Shown here piece after piece: positions 37,552 through 50,200 of a DNA stretch of 64,000 nucleotides. The notes under the pieces are model-generated. The model did not search any database. It was not told the DNA's origin and saw only the letters and a list, made by a program, of their open reading frames with translations. Numbering within the stretch: position 1 is the first letter of the stretch; each line of letters begins with the position of its first letter. Source of the DNA: Sipunculus nudus (Eukaryota; Annelida; Sipuncula; Golfingiida; Sipunculidae); NCBI GenBank assembly GCA_026874595.1, contig CM049307.1, positions 10,439,579-10,503,578 of the forward strand, in the 5' to 3' direction. The position numbers and the translations under genes were made by a program.

Positions 37552-38543
37552 CATCCATCCACACAAATTTGTTTCCAGATGATAACTCCAGGTTGTATTG
37601 ACACATAGATTTCAAACTTGACTTACATATGGTCCACCACTAAAGCAAGTACCTATATGATTTATGGGTCATGAGGTCAAAGGTCAAGGTCACAGGACTC
37701 ACATTTTTAAAAAGATTATGGCTGAATTTTAAGCCAAGCTTTTCATCCCAAACTTTCCATTTTGCACATTTAGCTGACTTGCCAGTATGGGGAGAGCATA
37801 AATGAATTTGGGGTCACATGGTCAAAGGTCTAGGTCACAAATGCCATCTTTTCACAAATTAGTTTCCAGATGATAACCCAAGTTAAGTTTGACATATTGG
37901 TTTCAAACTGGACTTATATATGGCTCACCACTAAGGTAAGAACCGTGTCAATTTTGGGTCCAACGGTCAAAGTCAAGGTCACGGGACTCATTTCTTTAAA
38001 AAGAATTCATATGCATTTGAAGCCAAACTTTTCATCGCAAATCTTCCATCTTGAAGATAGTGCTAACGTGCCAACAGGGGAAGATTCTGTTCGATTTTTG
38101 GGTCATAGGGTCAAAGGTCAAGGTCACAGGGCCGATCGATTCACAAATTAGTTTATGGATGATATTTCGCTTTGGATAGACAGATTGGCTTCAAACATGA
38201 TTTAATACTGACTCACCACTTTAGTAAATTCATTTTGATTTTTAGGGTCTAGAGATCAAAGGTGAAAGTCACAGGAGCCACATCTTTAAAAAGATTTTGG
38301 ATGCACTATAAATCAAACTTTTCATCCCGAACTTTCTCAAAGTGTGGAAATCTGTAGATTTTTTAGGTTACCTGGTCCGAGGTCAAGGTCACTTTTAAAA
38401 GATTGTTACAATAATCTTAATGCTGCATGTTCAAGCATAAAAGTTTAAAGATTTTTTGTCACAAGGTCGTTGGTTAAGGTCACAGGACTGCCATTCTGAT
38501 AAATGTCTTTAAAATTATCCTTGTAGACAAAAGGGTCCCTAGT
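37019..38543 (+). mobile_element. HINE-like element G (A/F type)
   Basis: The start TTTTTAGGTCAGCTGACTG and the phrases GGGCACAAATCGTAAC and GGTGGCGCCACC (near 37360) match A. From about 37500 the interior switches to F-type units with GGTCAAAGGTCAAGGTCACA (37677, 37820, 37970, 38110) and a CTGT microsatellite. The 3' end is a decayed AAGGGTCCCTAGTT near 38530. The last 340 bp belong to the 1.24-kb duplication. Confidence 0.55.
37519..37553 (+). repeat. CTGT tetranucleotide microsatellite
   Basis: About eight CTGT units with one change (TTGT), followed by CCATCCATCC. It lies inside element G. Confidence 0.85.
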
Positions 38544-39441
38544 TCATTTGGTAGGTGTGATTTTAGAACAGCAGACTTTTTTAAGGTATTAAATCCAGGA
38601 TATACTGTTTTATTAATTTGGCCTATGTATCTCATAATTTCTTTTTAGTCTGTTTGGATTATTAAATGATCACACCGTTTAAAAGGCTATACAACGCTTT
38701 TCTAACTGGAATGACGCTCAGTAGAGCGCATACCGACGCCAAGACTAATCAATCCTACTTGATCAGTCGCTTTGTCTGAATCCGCACCAAACCTCCCACG
38801 CCCATTTTGCTAGACCTTGCATGATATACCAGACCATTAAAAAAGAAACAGTCACGTGGGGGAAACATAACCTATTTGACAGTGGTATAACTATACGGGA
38901 GCGTTTTGTCTTTCTCTTGTTGTTAATATTAGAATAAAACGTTTGTTGTAAAGTGTCATACTGATTAGTATAGCCATAGACATATTTATTCATAAAGCTT
39001 ATATTAAATTTTCCAAAAACGGCCATGCTAGGTGAGCCGTTTCATTAAACGCCCTTCATAGTTGTACATAACGTGTGACCTGTACATCCGCATGCATCTC
39101 TGCGTGCATATATATTATTTGTATACCTGTTGTGTCTATAATTATAAGTAAATCAATCTACGTAAAGCATTTCCCCGGTTCACCTGCATTGTACCTTTAA
39201 ATACTGGCTTGCTTTGTATTCAGGCTCATACATGTGTCATTTTTATCATTCTTTCTTTATGTGGCACCTTTAGACCGTTCATGCATTTGTCATTGTATAA
39301 TTCGGCTAAACGCGAAACCATACACAGTCTATAAATATTCGCTGTCTTTTTTATTTTCAAACGTCCGTAAAGGAAATCCTTCAGAATAAAAGCATTCCAG
39401 ACAAGCTAGAATAGACATGCCACGTCAGCTCACAATTTTAT
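38204..39441 (+). repeat. 1.24-kb direct duplication, copy 2
   Basis: Partner of 33207-34443. This copy is continuous with the rest of element G on its left, so it is the likelier source. The two copies end together at the phrase CACGTCAGCT, after which they diverge. Confidence 0.85.
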
Positions 39442-40261
39442 CTTTCCATAAACCGTATAATGCAACTTCTGCAGAAACGAAGGGCCAATATGTATAAAAT
39501 TAAGTTTAAGTCCTGCATATATCAATTCCACGCACAAGTTATATGTGTCTAATTCCACGAAATAAATCATTTTTCTTTTATTTTCAGAAACCCTGATAAA
39601 TAAAAAACGTGAGAGGATTCCCCAGGGTCATATATTGTGTATGTAAATTTATATCAGATGTTAAGGTTGTTAAAGTCCATTTGTCTCGCTAAGTGTCCCG
39701 TCCTCATGATTCATGAAAAAAAACACCCATTTATTCGAACTGAAAAAAAAACTGACCAGACAATATATATACACTAATGAATTGGACCTGGACTCAACAA
39801 GTACAGATGATATTACGATATAAAAACACGAGTTAGTATTTATGTCTGTCTATGTTTACCTGTGAATTGCATATATAGAAGTCTTCGATTTAAATAGGCT
39901 TTCGATTATTGCCTTTCAATTCAATTTTCGATTTGATTATTTGGAAACAACTATAATATACTGTTGAATATAAAACTGTCTATGATCAAAGAGCTAACTG
40001 AGAAAAAGAATGAACGATTGCTGTAATTCCGCAATAAAATTCGAAAATAAAATTAAAGTGGGTACAAAATGTAAATCATTGGCATCACCAGTCTTACTCA
40101 CGTCATTTAACTATATGTGATAACTGGGTTTATTAAGTCTCAGCTAGGAATAAACATGACATCTAACAAAACTGCTCGCTTAATTTTCATCTGCAAAGTA
40201 TTAACAAATTTAAGCAAAAATAAGTGATAAAACATGCCAAAAAATGGATGGCGCCATAATA

Positions 40262-40264
<3 letters not shown>
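39442..40264. other. Non-coding stretch, no gene seen
   Basis: AT-rich sequence without recognisable repeats or exons. Confidence 0.35.

Positions 40265-40326
<62 letters not shown>
40265..40326. repeat. AT microsatellite, left flank of palindrome cluster
   Basis: About 31 AT repeats. It directly precedes the palindrome cluster; a second AT run follows that cluster at 41060-41099. Confidence 0.95.
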
Positions 40327-40328
<2 letters not shown>

Positions 40329-40339
40329 CGCGCTAACTT

Positions 40340-41040
40340 CCAATCTGGCTCATCTTAAGATGGGTCAGACCCAATAGTCGATGTCGGTTATTGGTTCAGA
40401 CCCACCTTAAGAAGGGAAAGGCCAAATAACTGATCAACAAAGATCAATGTCAACCTGGAATATGCCCATTTCCCGATGTTATTTTAAATTTTTTATATGT
40501 CGGTTATTGGTTCAGACCCATCTTGAGATGGGTCAGGCCCAATAACCAATCAACAATGTCAAGGAATCAGGTGGACATGCTGAGATCGGTTAAACTCAAT
40601 AACCGATATCGATTATTGGTTCAGACCCATCTTAAATTAACTAATAACCGACAAACTATATCAACTTATAGCACTGGCCCATCTGCCTGAATTCATTTTT
40701 CTGAAATTGATAATATTTTAAAAATATTTGTAATCTCAAAAATTAAAACGGACATAAATTTAAATTGATTGAAATTTATTTTAAAAAATAATAAAATCAA
40801 CATACAAGGTATAGAACCTTCGCAGGTTTTTAACTTTCCATTCATCAGCTACTTACTACATACAATATACAAATATACAAATCATAGTACTCAAGGATCA
40901 AAAATGGACATTGATTTATATCTTATATCTGACCTATCTTATATCTGACCCATCTTATAAGATGGGTTGCCCACCTTAAGATGGGCGACCCAATATCCGA
41001 TCTGTTATTGGGTCAGACCCAACAGATCGGAAGATGGCGC
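40340..41040. repeat. Cluster of inverted repeats around GGGTCAGACCCAATA
   Basis: The motif GATGGGTCAGACCCAATA and its complement TATTGGTTCAGACCCATC recur in both orientations in two groups (about 40350-40640 and 40945-41030), often as arms around ACCGAT/ATCGGT. The right-most hairpin (40997-41030) pairs CCGATCTGTT..TGGGTC with GACCCAACAGATCGG. The cluster is bounded by AT microsatellites. It could be a foldback element or a palindrome-expanded locus. No coding sequence was seen in it. Confidence 0.7.
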
Positions 41041-41056
41041 GTGACATGTTTTCATG

Positions 41057-41059
<3 letters not shown>

Positions 41060-41099
<40 letters not shown>
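41060..41099. repeat. AT microsatellite, right flank of palindrome cluster
   Basis: About 20 TA repeats immediately after the palindrome cluster. AT runs often grow beside palindromes that extrude as cruciforms; that link is inference. Confidence 0.95.
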
Positions 41100-41102
<3 letters not shown>

Positions 41103-42486
41103 TATTAGGAACGCTTTTGGGAGTGTTATAAATGGCAAAAAAAAATTCCCAAGCACGTTTAGTCACCGGAAACACAGACAGGATCAAACACTGCATGGTC
41201 TCGTGTGCACCAACCTAAACCTCGGGTAAATTCATCCAGTTGGCACCTTTTATATTAATATATTCATGCATGTATACACCCAAATAAAACACTTAAAAGT
41301 AGATGACAAATATTCCCTCAAATATATGTTCTGTGCAGGAGAAAAAATGCTTTTTCTTAATATTCAGGATTAGCTTATGTAATTTGCTACACGCTAATCT
41401 TATCACCAAGAACGTGTGTAAGGAAATGCTGAGAGACATGACGTGGACTTTGTCTTTTCATGTGAACTAACCCCCCCCCCCCCCCCCCCCCCGGCCAAGC
41501 TTTGAATCATCGTTCATCCGCGTTTTGCTGCGTTGCTTGGATACCTGACGTCATCTTAAGGTGGGATTTTCCCTTCACAATGACACGATGTCTGAGCATT
41601 GTATTGATCACCATAATTTGATTATGCCTAAGACAATATTTATCAAATATGAAAAAGAACATAAAAATATTCTTTGTCCGCTCAGAAAATAAACGTAATT
41701 ACGAGGCTGTTACTGAGCACCCGTAAGCACCTGTAATCCTTTATCTACTCAAAGTTTTCCCACAAACAATATTTATCGATGCACCACCCTAATGTCCTAA
41801 TGTTATGGCCAGACTGACCTCTCTCGGCTAGGTCAGTGATTTTATAGCTGTACGTAAGTGCCTATGTGCCAAATGAAACTAAACGTGAAATGCCTTCATT
41901 GACCGAAAACTTCATTGACCGATTAGAGTACACATTAGAGTACTGATACAGATATCGTCATGCGAGTTTGGTGTTGGTTCAAACTCAGATGTCCGGAATG
42001 TTCTCTCGCATATATTGCAATTCATTTTCAGTATGTCAATATCCATTGCATGAACACAGTTGCTCTTTTTTCTGTCAGCTGATGCAAAACAAACAATATG
42101 TTACACAGTCAACTATTTACTTGGCAAATTCTTTAACTGAGTTCTATTACGAGAAGCCGAGGGGAAGGAAACTCTGTTTCTATTGTAAAGGGGTTGCATA
42201 TACATTTTATCCCAGTAGAATTTGGACTTTACAATAGTCCAAAAAAGTAATATTATATAATCAGTTCTTATTGCGGAGAGAGGTAGTCAACGGCATTGAT
42301 CCGGTTACCTTTGACCGGTTACCAAATAAAGCTGTTTAACTACGGCACGTACAGTGTGCGAATTATCCTCGTAACAATAGCTATAAATAGAAATAAAAAT
42401 ATACATACTATTATATCCTATAGGTGTAACAATCATCATTACATACTGCAGCACTGCACACTATAGGGATGCGTAGGAAATGGGCT
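41100..42486. other. Upstream region of the EGF-like gene
   Basis: No repeat element was recognised apart from a run of 22 Cs at 41471-41492. It probably contains distal regulatory sequence of the gene that follows, but no site could be supported. Confidence 0.35.
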
Positions 42487-42521
42487 GCTTCCTATTTTCG
42501 AGGCTGCCGGGGTATATATAA
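42487..42521 (+). promoter_or_regulatory. Core promoter of the EGF-like gene: ETS-type site and TATA box
   Basis: TATATATAA lies at 42513-42521. The pyrimidine-rich CCATTCAC at 42543-42550 fits an initiator, placing the start at about the A of 42545, 32 bp downstream. GCTTCCT (42487-42493), which is AGGAAGC on the other strand and holds an ETS core, is 26 bp before the TATA box. The same GCTTCCT lies 28 bp before the TATA box of the second gene at 62.1 kb. Confidence 0.65.
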
Positions 42522-42544
42522 CAGCAGCTCGGTATGTTTGATCC

Positions 42545-42684
42545 ATTCACACGTGGAACTGGCACGCTCGCCAATAACTGGTAATTACAACGGCACTCGG
42601 TGTACTAACTTGCTTCAACTACTGTGACTATAAAAGGGCTTATCAGCGTCTTACATCTAGTAAAACAAACATCAGACCTACTTG
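42545..42684 (+). other. Non-coding exon 1 of the EGF-like gene
   Basis: This exon is inferred from the promoter above and a strong donor (CTTG/GTAAGT, intron from 42685). It contains no ATG, so translation must start downstream. The next acceptor in register is at 44150-44151, giving an intron of about 1.47 kb. Confidence 0.55.
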
Positions 42685-44151
42685 GTAAGTAAAATTATAT
42701 AATCACTGGGTAGCTTGGATGTTTTCATGTTTCTCTGTAGATGTTGTTTATATATGGTTAAGTTTTACGGTTAGTGACTTTAAAAGTTAATTTTTAAGTT
42801 TAAATTTTACTTTTTTTTAATTTTGATTATATAATCATACAAATTGGTCGCACAAAAGAAGCCATCTTATTGAGGTAAAATATTCAAATTCTGTCAGAGA
42901 CATGAAAAACGGGGCACAAAATAGCAAATAGCATTAAATCAAAATATAAGATGAACGTTGTCCACGAATTAACAGCCCGGCAATTTTACGTGATGTACAA
43001 GTCAGACTTCATTAACTCTGTCAATAATTCTTTACAGTAGATTTCACGGTAATATAAAAGTAGCTAAAATATCGAACGATAATCGATGATTGGTCGCTTT
43101 TTATCTTTCAATTATTGAATATAATTTTACAACCTATTCATACCACTGATATATATGATTGCTATAGCATGTGTAAGCTTAGGCATTGTTCGTGCTCTGT
43201 AGTCATCGGTATATATATATTTTTTCCTATCCATTTCAAGATTTTCTGTTAAAGGTCATTGAATAACGATGACAAATTTCGCACGACCATGTATATTATC
43301 TCCAGCGAAAAATGACACACGGTCCCGCCTAGTTCTATATATACTTTTCCTGTTCTCCAACATTGTCTGAGGAATGGTGTTTAGCCGCTTTGTTTATAAA
43401 TACATTGTTATAGTGCGTGGGCTATCAAAGAGGTTGCTGAAAGCTGGCCCGCCTTGTACATACTCCCTCTGTTGGCTGTGTCACGATCCTGATTTACATC
43501 TGTGAGGTGAACTGCAGGGGAGGATCCACAGTACTGGTCATTCGGGATTCCAGGTTTATGTCGAATAGTTTAAATTTTTACACACACAAAATATCTAATA
43601 ATATCAAATTAATCTATGAAATATGCGGATGGTGTTAATTGGGTACGTTGGGGTCCGGTGGACAGGGGCCACTTTAAACTCCCCCTCCCCCTTTCCTCAA
43701 ACTGCAACCACTCATGATCTATTCTATCAACATGAAAGGGCAAGCCACCCACATGCCGGTCACTCAATACATTATTATTACTATACTTACTACTTACCAT
43801 ATATGGGTATGGTATTTCCGGTCTTTTTTCCTGCTCTAATATACGAATATACCCTTTTTGTAACCTTAATGCGAGCTCATAAAGGCCAAAGTGTATCCTT
43901 TCATAAACTAATAAACTAGAGTTTCAAATTTCCAAAGAATTGTGATATTTTCAATACGTAAGAGTTTATTCCTTTAATCACCTGGGCTTTTATTAGAGGT
44001 TCTTATGCACTTTGCGCACCAATGATAACCAGGCAACGAAGTGATTATATAGGCCCATACATACCATACTTCGGTTTCCTCAAGTGACGTTTGTAGTGTC
44101 GTTGAAGCATTCAGATTGGTGAGGTCTAACTTACGATGTGTCGTGTTTCAG

Positions 44152-44202
44152 CTGAACCCTGAAGAACACTGGTTCGGATTTTACATTATCATCTTCATCA
44201 CC
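44152..44202 (+). other. 5' leader of exon 2, open in frame with the start
   Basis: Between the acceptor and the chosen ATG the reading frame stays open and would encode WFGFYIIIFIT, which looks like the core of a signal peptide. No in-frame ATG is available in spliced exon 1, but an ATG at 44116 would be in frame if transcription started within the intron. The matching leader of the second gene is also open but less hydrophobic. The ATG at 44203 is preferred because it is the first in the spliced transcript. Confidence 0.4.
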
Positions 44203-47200
44203 ATGAACACCACCAGCATCATTCTCAGCACCATAACGGATGCTGTGACAGCAAATTATACTACAAACTGTACAACGACAGGTAAGCTTACACAGTTACC
44301 CGACTATTTTAAGTCTCTTACTGGTGTTCTTCTACTAATAACAAAATTTCATTAAATGAGGCAAACTATATATGTGGGCCCACATCGACAAGACCCGCGG
44401 GCGTCACTTTTAAATCTCCAAGAAACTTTTTTCTGTATTAAACTTGGAGGTAAAACTATTCAGAAAGATACCGTGGGATGACTGTATCACTAGTTCGCCT
44501 GCTACAGATGAAATCCTTAAATAAAAGTCTTGTTGATAGAATACAAGACTGCAAGCTGTAACATAAAAGAATCTGAGGATCGCTTTCCCTCAAAAAAAAG
44601 TTTTACACGTCCATAAGTATTCATTGATGGTAGATGAAATATTATTTCTAACAATATTTTTAAACTTACCCAGTTGAGACATGTCGTAATCCATTTAGCT
44701 GAGAGGTCACCTGTTTATTATGGATAACATATTTTAAAACGAAATTCCTGAAATAACTACCGTTATGAAATGTGTTCTTTTCGTATTCGTGAACCGTTAT
44801 GTAAAATGACCGGGAACAGACATGTTACGTATGCTGATCAGCTTATCTAAATTACGTTTTACATATGCCTCACCTGTTGACCATGAAAGGTGCGTACAAA
44901 CTTATCATTCCGTGCATAATTAATAGCAGTCACAAATATTTAGTTGTCCGGTATGTCCGCTATGGGTTTACCGCAAGTAGGCCTACGTCCGCTTATTAGA
45001 CCGCAACCCTGGCACATGTACTTGTTAGCTGACGTTACATAGGTGTCTGTACATGTTATATGAGTTTAACAGTCTTGATATATTCTTATTTCTTTCAAGT
45101 GGAAAATGTCTTATCAGGTAAAGCTTTTTGCTTTTACTACTGTTTACATTTTCTTTTACTATAACACCTCTACTATTGTATAATGTCCATTTCGATCCCC
45201 TCTTTATAGTCTTGCTTAGCCAAAAATGTGGTTGGTCGCAAATATGACGTTTCATGATACCTTGTTAATTATAACATATACCGCTAGGTGGCAGCAAATA
45301 CGATTAAAAAGCCTTCAGCTAGGCCTAGAGAACTGTTCTTTTCTCCAATGGTTTACAATATGTGGAGGCTTAATCTATTATTCACATACATTAGGAGGAT
45401 TTTATCAGCCTGAAAAGCCTAACTACTACTTATTGTCATAAACTGGTGAGAGTCAAGGTTGGTGTATGAAATGGGCGATGATATATATATTTGGTCGTAC
45501 GCTATGGGGAATCTTGCTTTACTAGTAATACTTGACTGGTGTATCCAGGCTGTCTCTGACACGCTGCAGCCGTCCCTGGGCCTTCTTTATCCAGCTGCTT
45601 TGCCTCAGTGCCGGAGAAAGTGCTGTTATCTCCATGTTATCAATGTTATGAGTTGTTATCTTCGGGTTATCCTGGTTACGGTGAGCGTTACCGGGGGAGC
45701 CGCCACTAAACAACCCCTGAAATCTCAGTGACATTTCAATGCACTAGTGGAAAGACGATGAAGCCCCCCAGATCTCCAGTGACCAGATATCCGAATCTTA
45801 CTGGTTTTACATGTAAGAGTTTGGAGGCCCCATGCAAAACAATTAGATAGACCTTGAACTTGGTTGTTTATGACAGGATGTCACTCACGGTGCACACAAT
45901 TTGTATCTAATGTTAGCGATAAAAGATGACCTGCCCGAGGCTGTAGTCTTGATCCTAATGTCTCTGATAAAAGATGACCTGCCCGAGGCTGTAGTCTTGA
46001 TCTTAATGACTCTGTTTGTGCCATTGCTTTGTTGTTACCGTAAAGTTTTCATGAAACCGGAAGGAACATTAAATTCATGTCCCGAGATGAACATCCTAAA
46101 ACTACGTCGTCCTAGGCATCGAAAGCTTATACGAATATTCATCAGTGATGTTTATAATTGTTTTAATATTTGATTAAACACTAGCTGAATGTGCATGCTG
46201 ATCGATCCGTACGTAAAATCATAAAATTTGAATTTTCATCACGATCGTTTCGAAGCCAGTATATTTGACGTCCTGCCAAAGTAGCACTTTTGCTTCAAGC
46301 AGGCCAACACGTTACGTTTCTAGAATACATACGGGGCATGTCGGTATCTATGTGTTTTGTTTCTCAACGGTTTAGTTAACTACCATATTCATAATATTTG
46401 CAGGTTTATATACGGTGTTTTCTAACTACTGCCCCTCGATTCTTCTTATTTAGAATTATACACTTGCCACCCATGTTTGGGTACTACATTGACACTAGGC
46501 CTACTTTACACTCTCAGGGAGACCTCGCACCATTTACACAAACCAGACAAACTTGTGTATGAAATAACACTCATTATTAATTAGAAGCAGAGTTTGCTAA
46601 TTATAGAGAGTAGACATAGAGGTCGTATTAACTATTTACACGTGCTAGCACCGAGTGGTTCATAGGGCGTAACACTTGTAATTGAATATCACACCCTGGC
46701 GGACTAAACATTGGTGTATTTGGGCAGAGCCCTTGGAACGGAAGCAGATACTTGATCCGAAAATAACGAAGGAACAGAGACCTGATAAAATGAAAAGATC
46801 ACCGGATCTGAGGTTTTGTGCGTCAATGATCATAAGCAGTTCTGTCTCCCCTGTATTTATTGAAAGCTTAGAATATTTTATTTAATGTTTAACTTCACAT
46901 GTTTGTGTCCCCAAGTTAGAGGCAATATCGTATGCTGTATCGTATTGATATATGCCGAGTGGAGTAAATTAAGAATAACCTATAAAGTGTACTCGTAATG
47001 GAATTCTTCCTGAGTATGTTAAAACATTTATAGAAATCTCATTGATATTAAACTGTCTCTTCTGATCAAAATTTATTGATTGGCCCATAAACAGCACCAA
47101 ATCTGCAAGTTCAGAGACTCCAATATCTTCACGGAGTAAGCTCTGTGGATGGCGGTAAAATATCCAGGGCTTTGAAACACTGTAACAGAAAGTGAAAACT

Positions 47201-50200
47201 TCAGCAGTGACTGCCCGGGATCCGGCCTTATACAGGAGAAGGCCTGTAGTGAATCTCAGCATCTAGCCTCGCAGCAAGTTGGAACAGTCATCTTCCGCAG
47301 TCAAACATACATTAGAATAATACAGACAGGAAGTCGGTAAGGGCTGCTGGAATGCTGCAAATTGTCATGTCAAGCTTGCTGACTCACCCATTATACACAA
47401 ACTTGTGTCCCGTTAAAGCTCAATAAAAATTCGGTCCGGTCACCTTGGGGGGTCCCGGCATATATACTGCTGATCACCAGAATCTATGCCAGTTGTTGAA
47501 GCCGGTGTGTGCACGGAGAAAACATGGTTTCGTTTAGAATGTTTCTACCTTGGTTTTGCACAGGTAGGGCATACGCATAAAAAAAGTTTTGCCACAGGCA
47601 GTCTACATATACTGCAGGTCGCTTTTTTGACAGATAAGGCAAAACACGCTTGTGCAGTCACCTTTGAGGTATCACGGGAATTTTTCGGACAACCAGCGTT
47701 CTTTGGACTTGCTACTATCCAGGATTTTTTTTTTCATTTTCAACTATGATGTTTGTGGCCATACGAATTTTAAGTTATCACAATGAGAAAGGCTTAGCTA
47801 ATGCTTAGTATTTTGCATTGCATGGAGTAACAGAAATAGGCTGAAGACAGACGTTTGAAGGAAATTTATCAGTGACTCATTGAGACGTCTAAGCAGTATC
47901 CAGTTGACTCTCCTGGGCAAATAAATAAATGCTATTCGTCTTTATACAGGGCGATGTTCACTCTTGTATTACTGAATTTGCTCCTATATCATGTTAACTC
48001 TTCTTCTTCTCTTCTTCAGGCTGTGGGGGCGCTGGATCGACCACAGAGACGTCACTGGTCACTACGTCACAGGGCGGGACGGCAGCTCACCGTCTTCCAT
48101 GCACCACTGAAGAAGCGCTGGAAAAGGGATGCAGCGAATACGGAGAATGTCGGAAGATGTTTTTCCAAGACTCCCCAGTATACACGTGCCAGTAAGTCTG
48201 TTCAGTATAGTCAATCAGCTATAAAGCTTTTTAAAACAGAGTTTATATTGTTAAATACATATTTCTTCGTCCTTTTGTGCGTGTGTGTGTGCGTGCGTCT
48301 GTAAATCCTTTTACGGCGTACAATATTACCTGATGTGACCTACTGATGTATACCTTCTATTATTTAATGCGTGCGTGCATGTCTATGTATAGATGTATTT
48401 GTGTAAAAATTCCGCACTAAAAATTATTCTTATCAACTTATTTAGGAATGACAGTTTTATTGTTAATTTAAGAACGACAAGGTGTTACATGACTGCTATT
48501 TATCTTGTAGTTGTCATGATGGCTGGAGAGGGGACCTGTGTACTAAAATCGACTTTAGTTATGGTAAGTTTCGTCTGGAACGTTTTGCTTAGTTTTACCA
48601 CAAAGCAAACCTGCCCTAATAGGTACAATGTGAACTCAATTGAAGGCAAAATAAATATTATATGGTTGAATTAAATCATGTAGATCTTAAATTACGCGTA
48701 TAATTTTAGAATGCCTTGACATTGTACTCCTCAATTTGTATGCACATGTATGTAAGATGTCAACAAGTTGCTAAAAGTTGTTTTCCCTTACAAAATATAT
48801 ATTGGCTTCCACTGATTTTGACGCGAGGATATTACATTAAATGAAACCACCAGGCAAATATGGTATATGTTACTGCCATAATATCACGCCTGTAGGAAAT
48901 GTGTACATTTGATGTTTTTATTGAATAATATTCTTAAAATCAGCTTTGCTTGCACGCGCTATCAAGAATGAAACCATCACCGTGTATTCTGTGAATAGTG
49001 TATAGACTTGCATCCTGCACTGTTACACTTAGTTAATCAATTAAAAAATAAAAATATTACAGATTTCGCCAGAGAAGGAGAAATCCAGCGGAATCTGGTG
49101 CTGTACGGTGGGGTCTGTGCGGCTCTCGTGGTCCTGTTTGTTGCGTTTGCGATTATTATAGTCAGACGGTAAGTAAAATAGGCCTGCTTTCTATTTTTTG
49201 ACATAACGAGTTAATAATTTAGAGATAATAATGTATGTCCATCGTTCACGTGTGTTTGAAAAACCGCACTAGTATTACAGACAAATCCAAACAACTGGTA
49301 TGTGATCCAGTTTGCTGGAGAAGTTTCCTGTGCTGGTAAAATGTAATAAACTAAATAGTCCATGTTAGTTCTAACTAATTGTGCTATTAATATAAATAAT
49401 ACATGTGACATAGCATCTGGCAACAACACGTGGTTACATTATGACTGCGTTGCAGGTATCACCATAAAAGCAGTCGGTCAGACATGGTAGAGAGAGGACA
49501 ATCCGGCAGGACGTACAGTCAGCTGCATGAAGCCCAGACACCACCCGTGGTCCTCCTGCCAACCACCTCATCGTCACAGGTAAGCCAAGTCGTGTGATAT
49601 ATGATGGTCATGTTACTGAACCAAAATATCAAACCACACAGAATTATCTCAAATAAATTACGCTGAAACTATGCTTTGTAGTCAGGGATTATACAAAACT
49701 GATATTGCTGATTGTACTGCTCTAACAAAACATGCAGCAAAACGAATCTCACAACACTGATAAAATCAGTATGGAGTTCTGCCTCTCTTGGGGTCCTGGT
49801 TGGAAATGATTATACATAAATTACCAGTCCTTAAACAATTCTCAGAAGAAAAGATAAATGCACATTTTTACACGTGTTTATCAATACCTTAAATTGCTTT
49901 AATATCTAATATTAACTCGAGCAGCCAAAAATCGATTACACACGACAGTTATTCAATAGCGTTCGTTTTTTATAAATGGGATTGAAAGAGGCTACAAAGG
50001 CCTGGAGAACTTGTAACAAGCATGTATACGAAACCTTTTCGGAGACATAACCATTCTATGTTATACTCTCTTCTGTCCATTCAACAAGCAGTCGTTTCTT
50101 GCTGTTTTAATTTTTTTTTTATCTGCTACTTCAGCTGGCAAAAATGAACTGACCATGCCCCATGTTTTACCTTTCTAGATAATGGACGAGGATGACGTGT

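Noticed and set aside
37324-37608. 94-codon open frame with repeated Cys-Leu-Ser-Val residues
   Set aside because: It is the CTGT microsatellite and HINE unit sequence of element G read in one frame.
33764-39026. Two similar 87-codon reverse-strand open frames (33764-34027 and 38763-39026)
   Set aside because: They are similar only because the DNA is duplicated. Differences are not biased toward silent changes by eye, and no promoter or domain is seen.
40981-41229. Open frames with Ile-Tyr repeats near the AT runs
   Set aside because: They are translations of AT dinucleotide arrays and the palindrome cluster.
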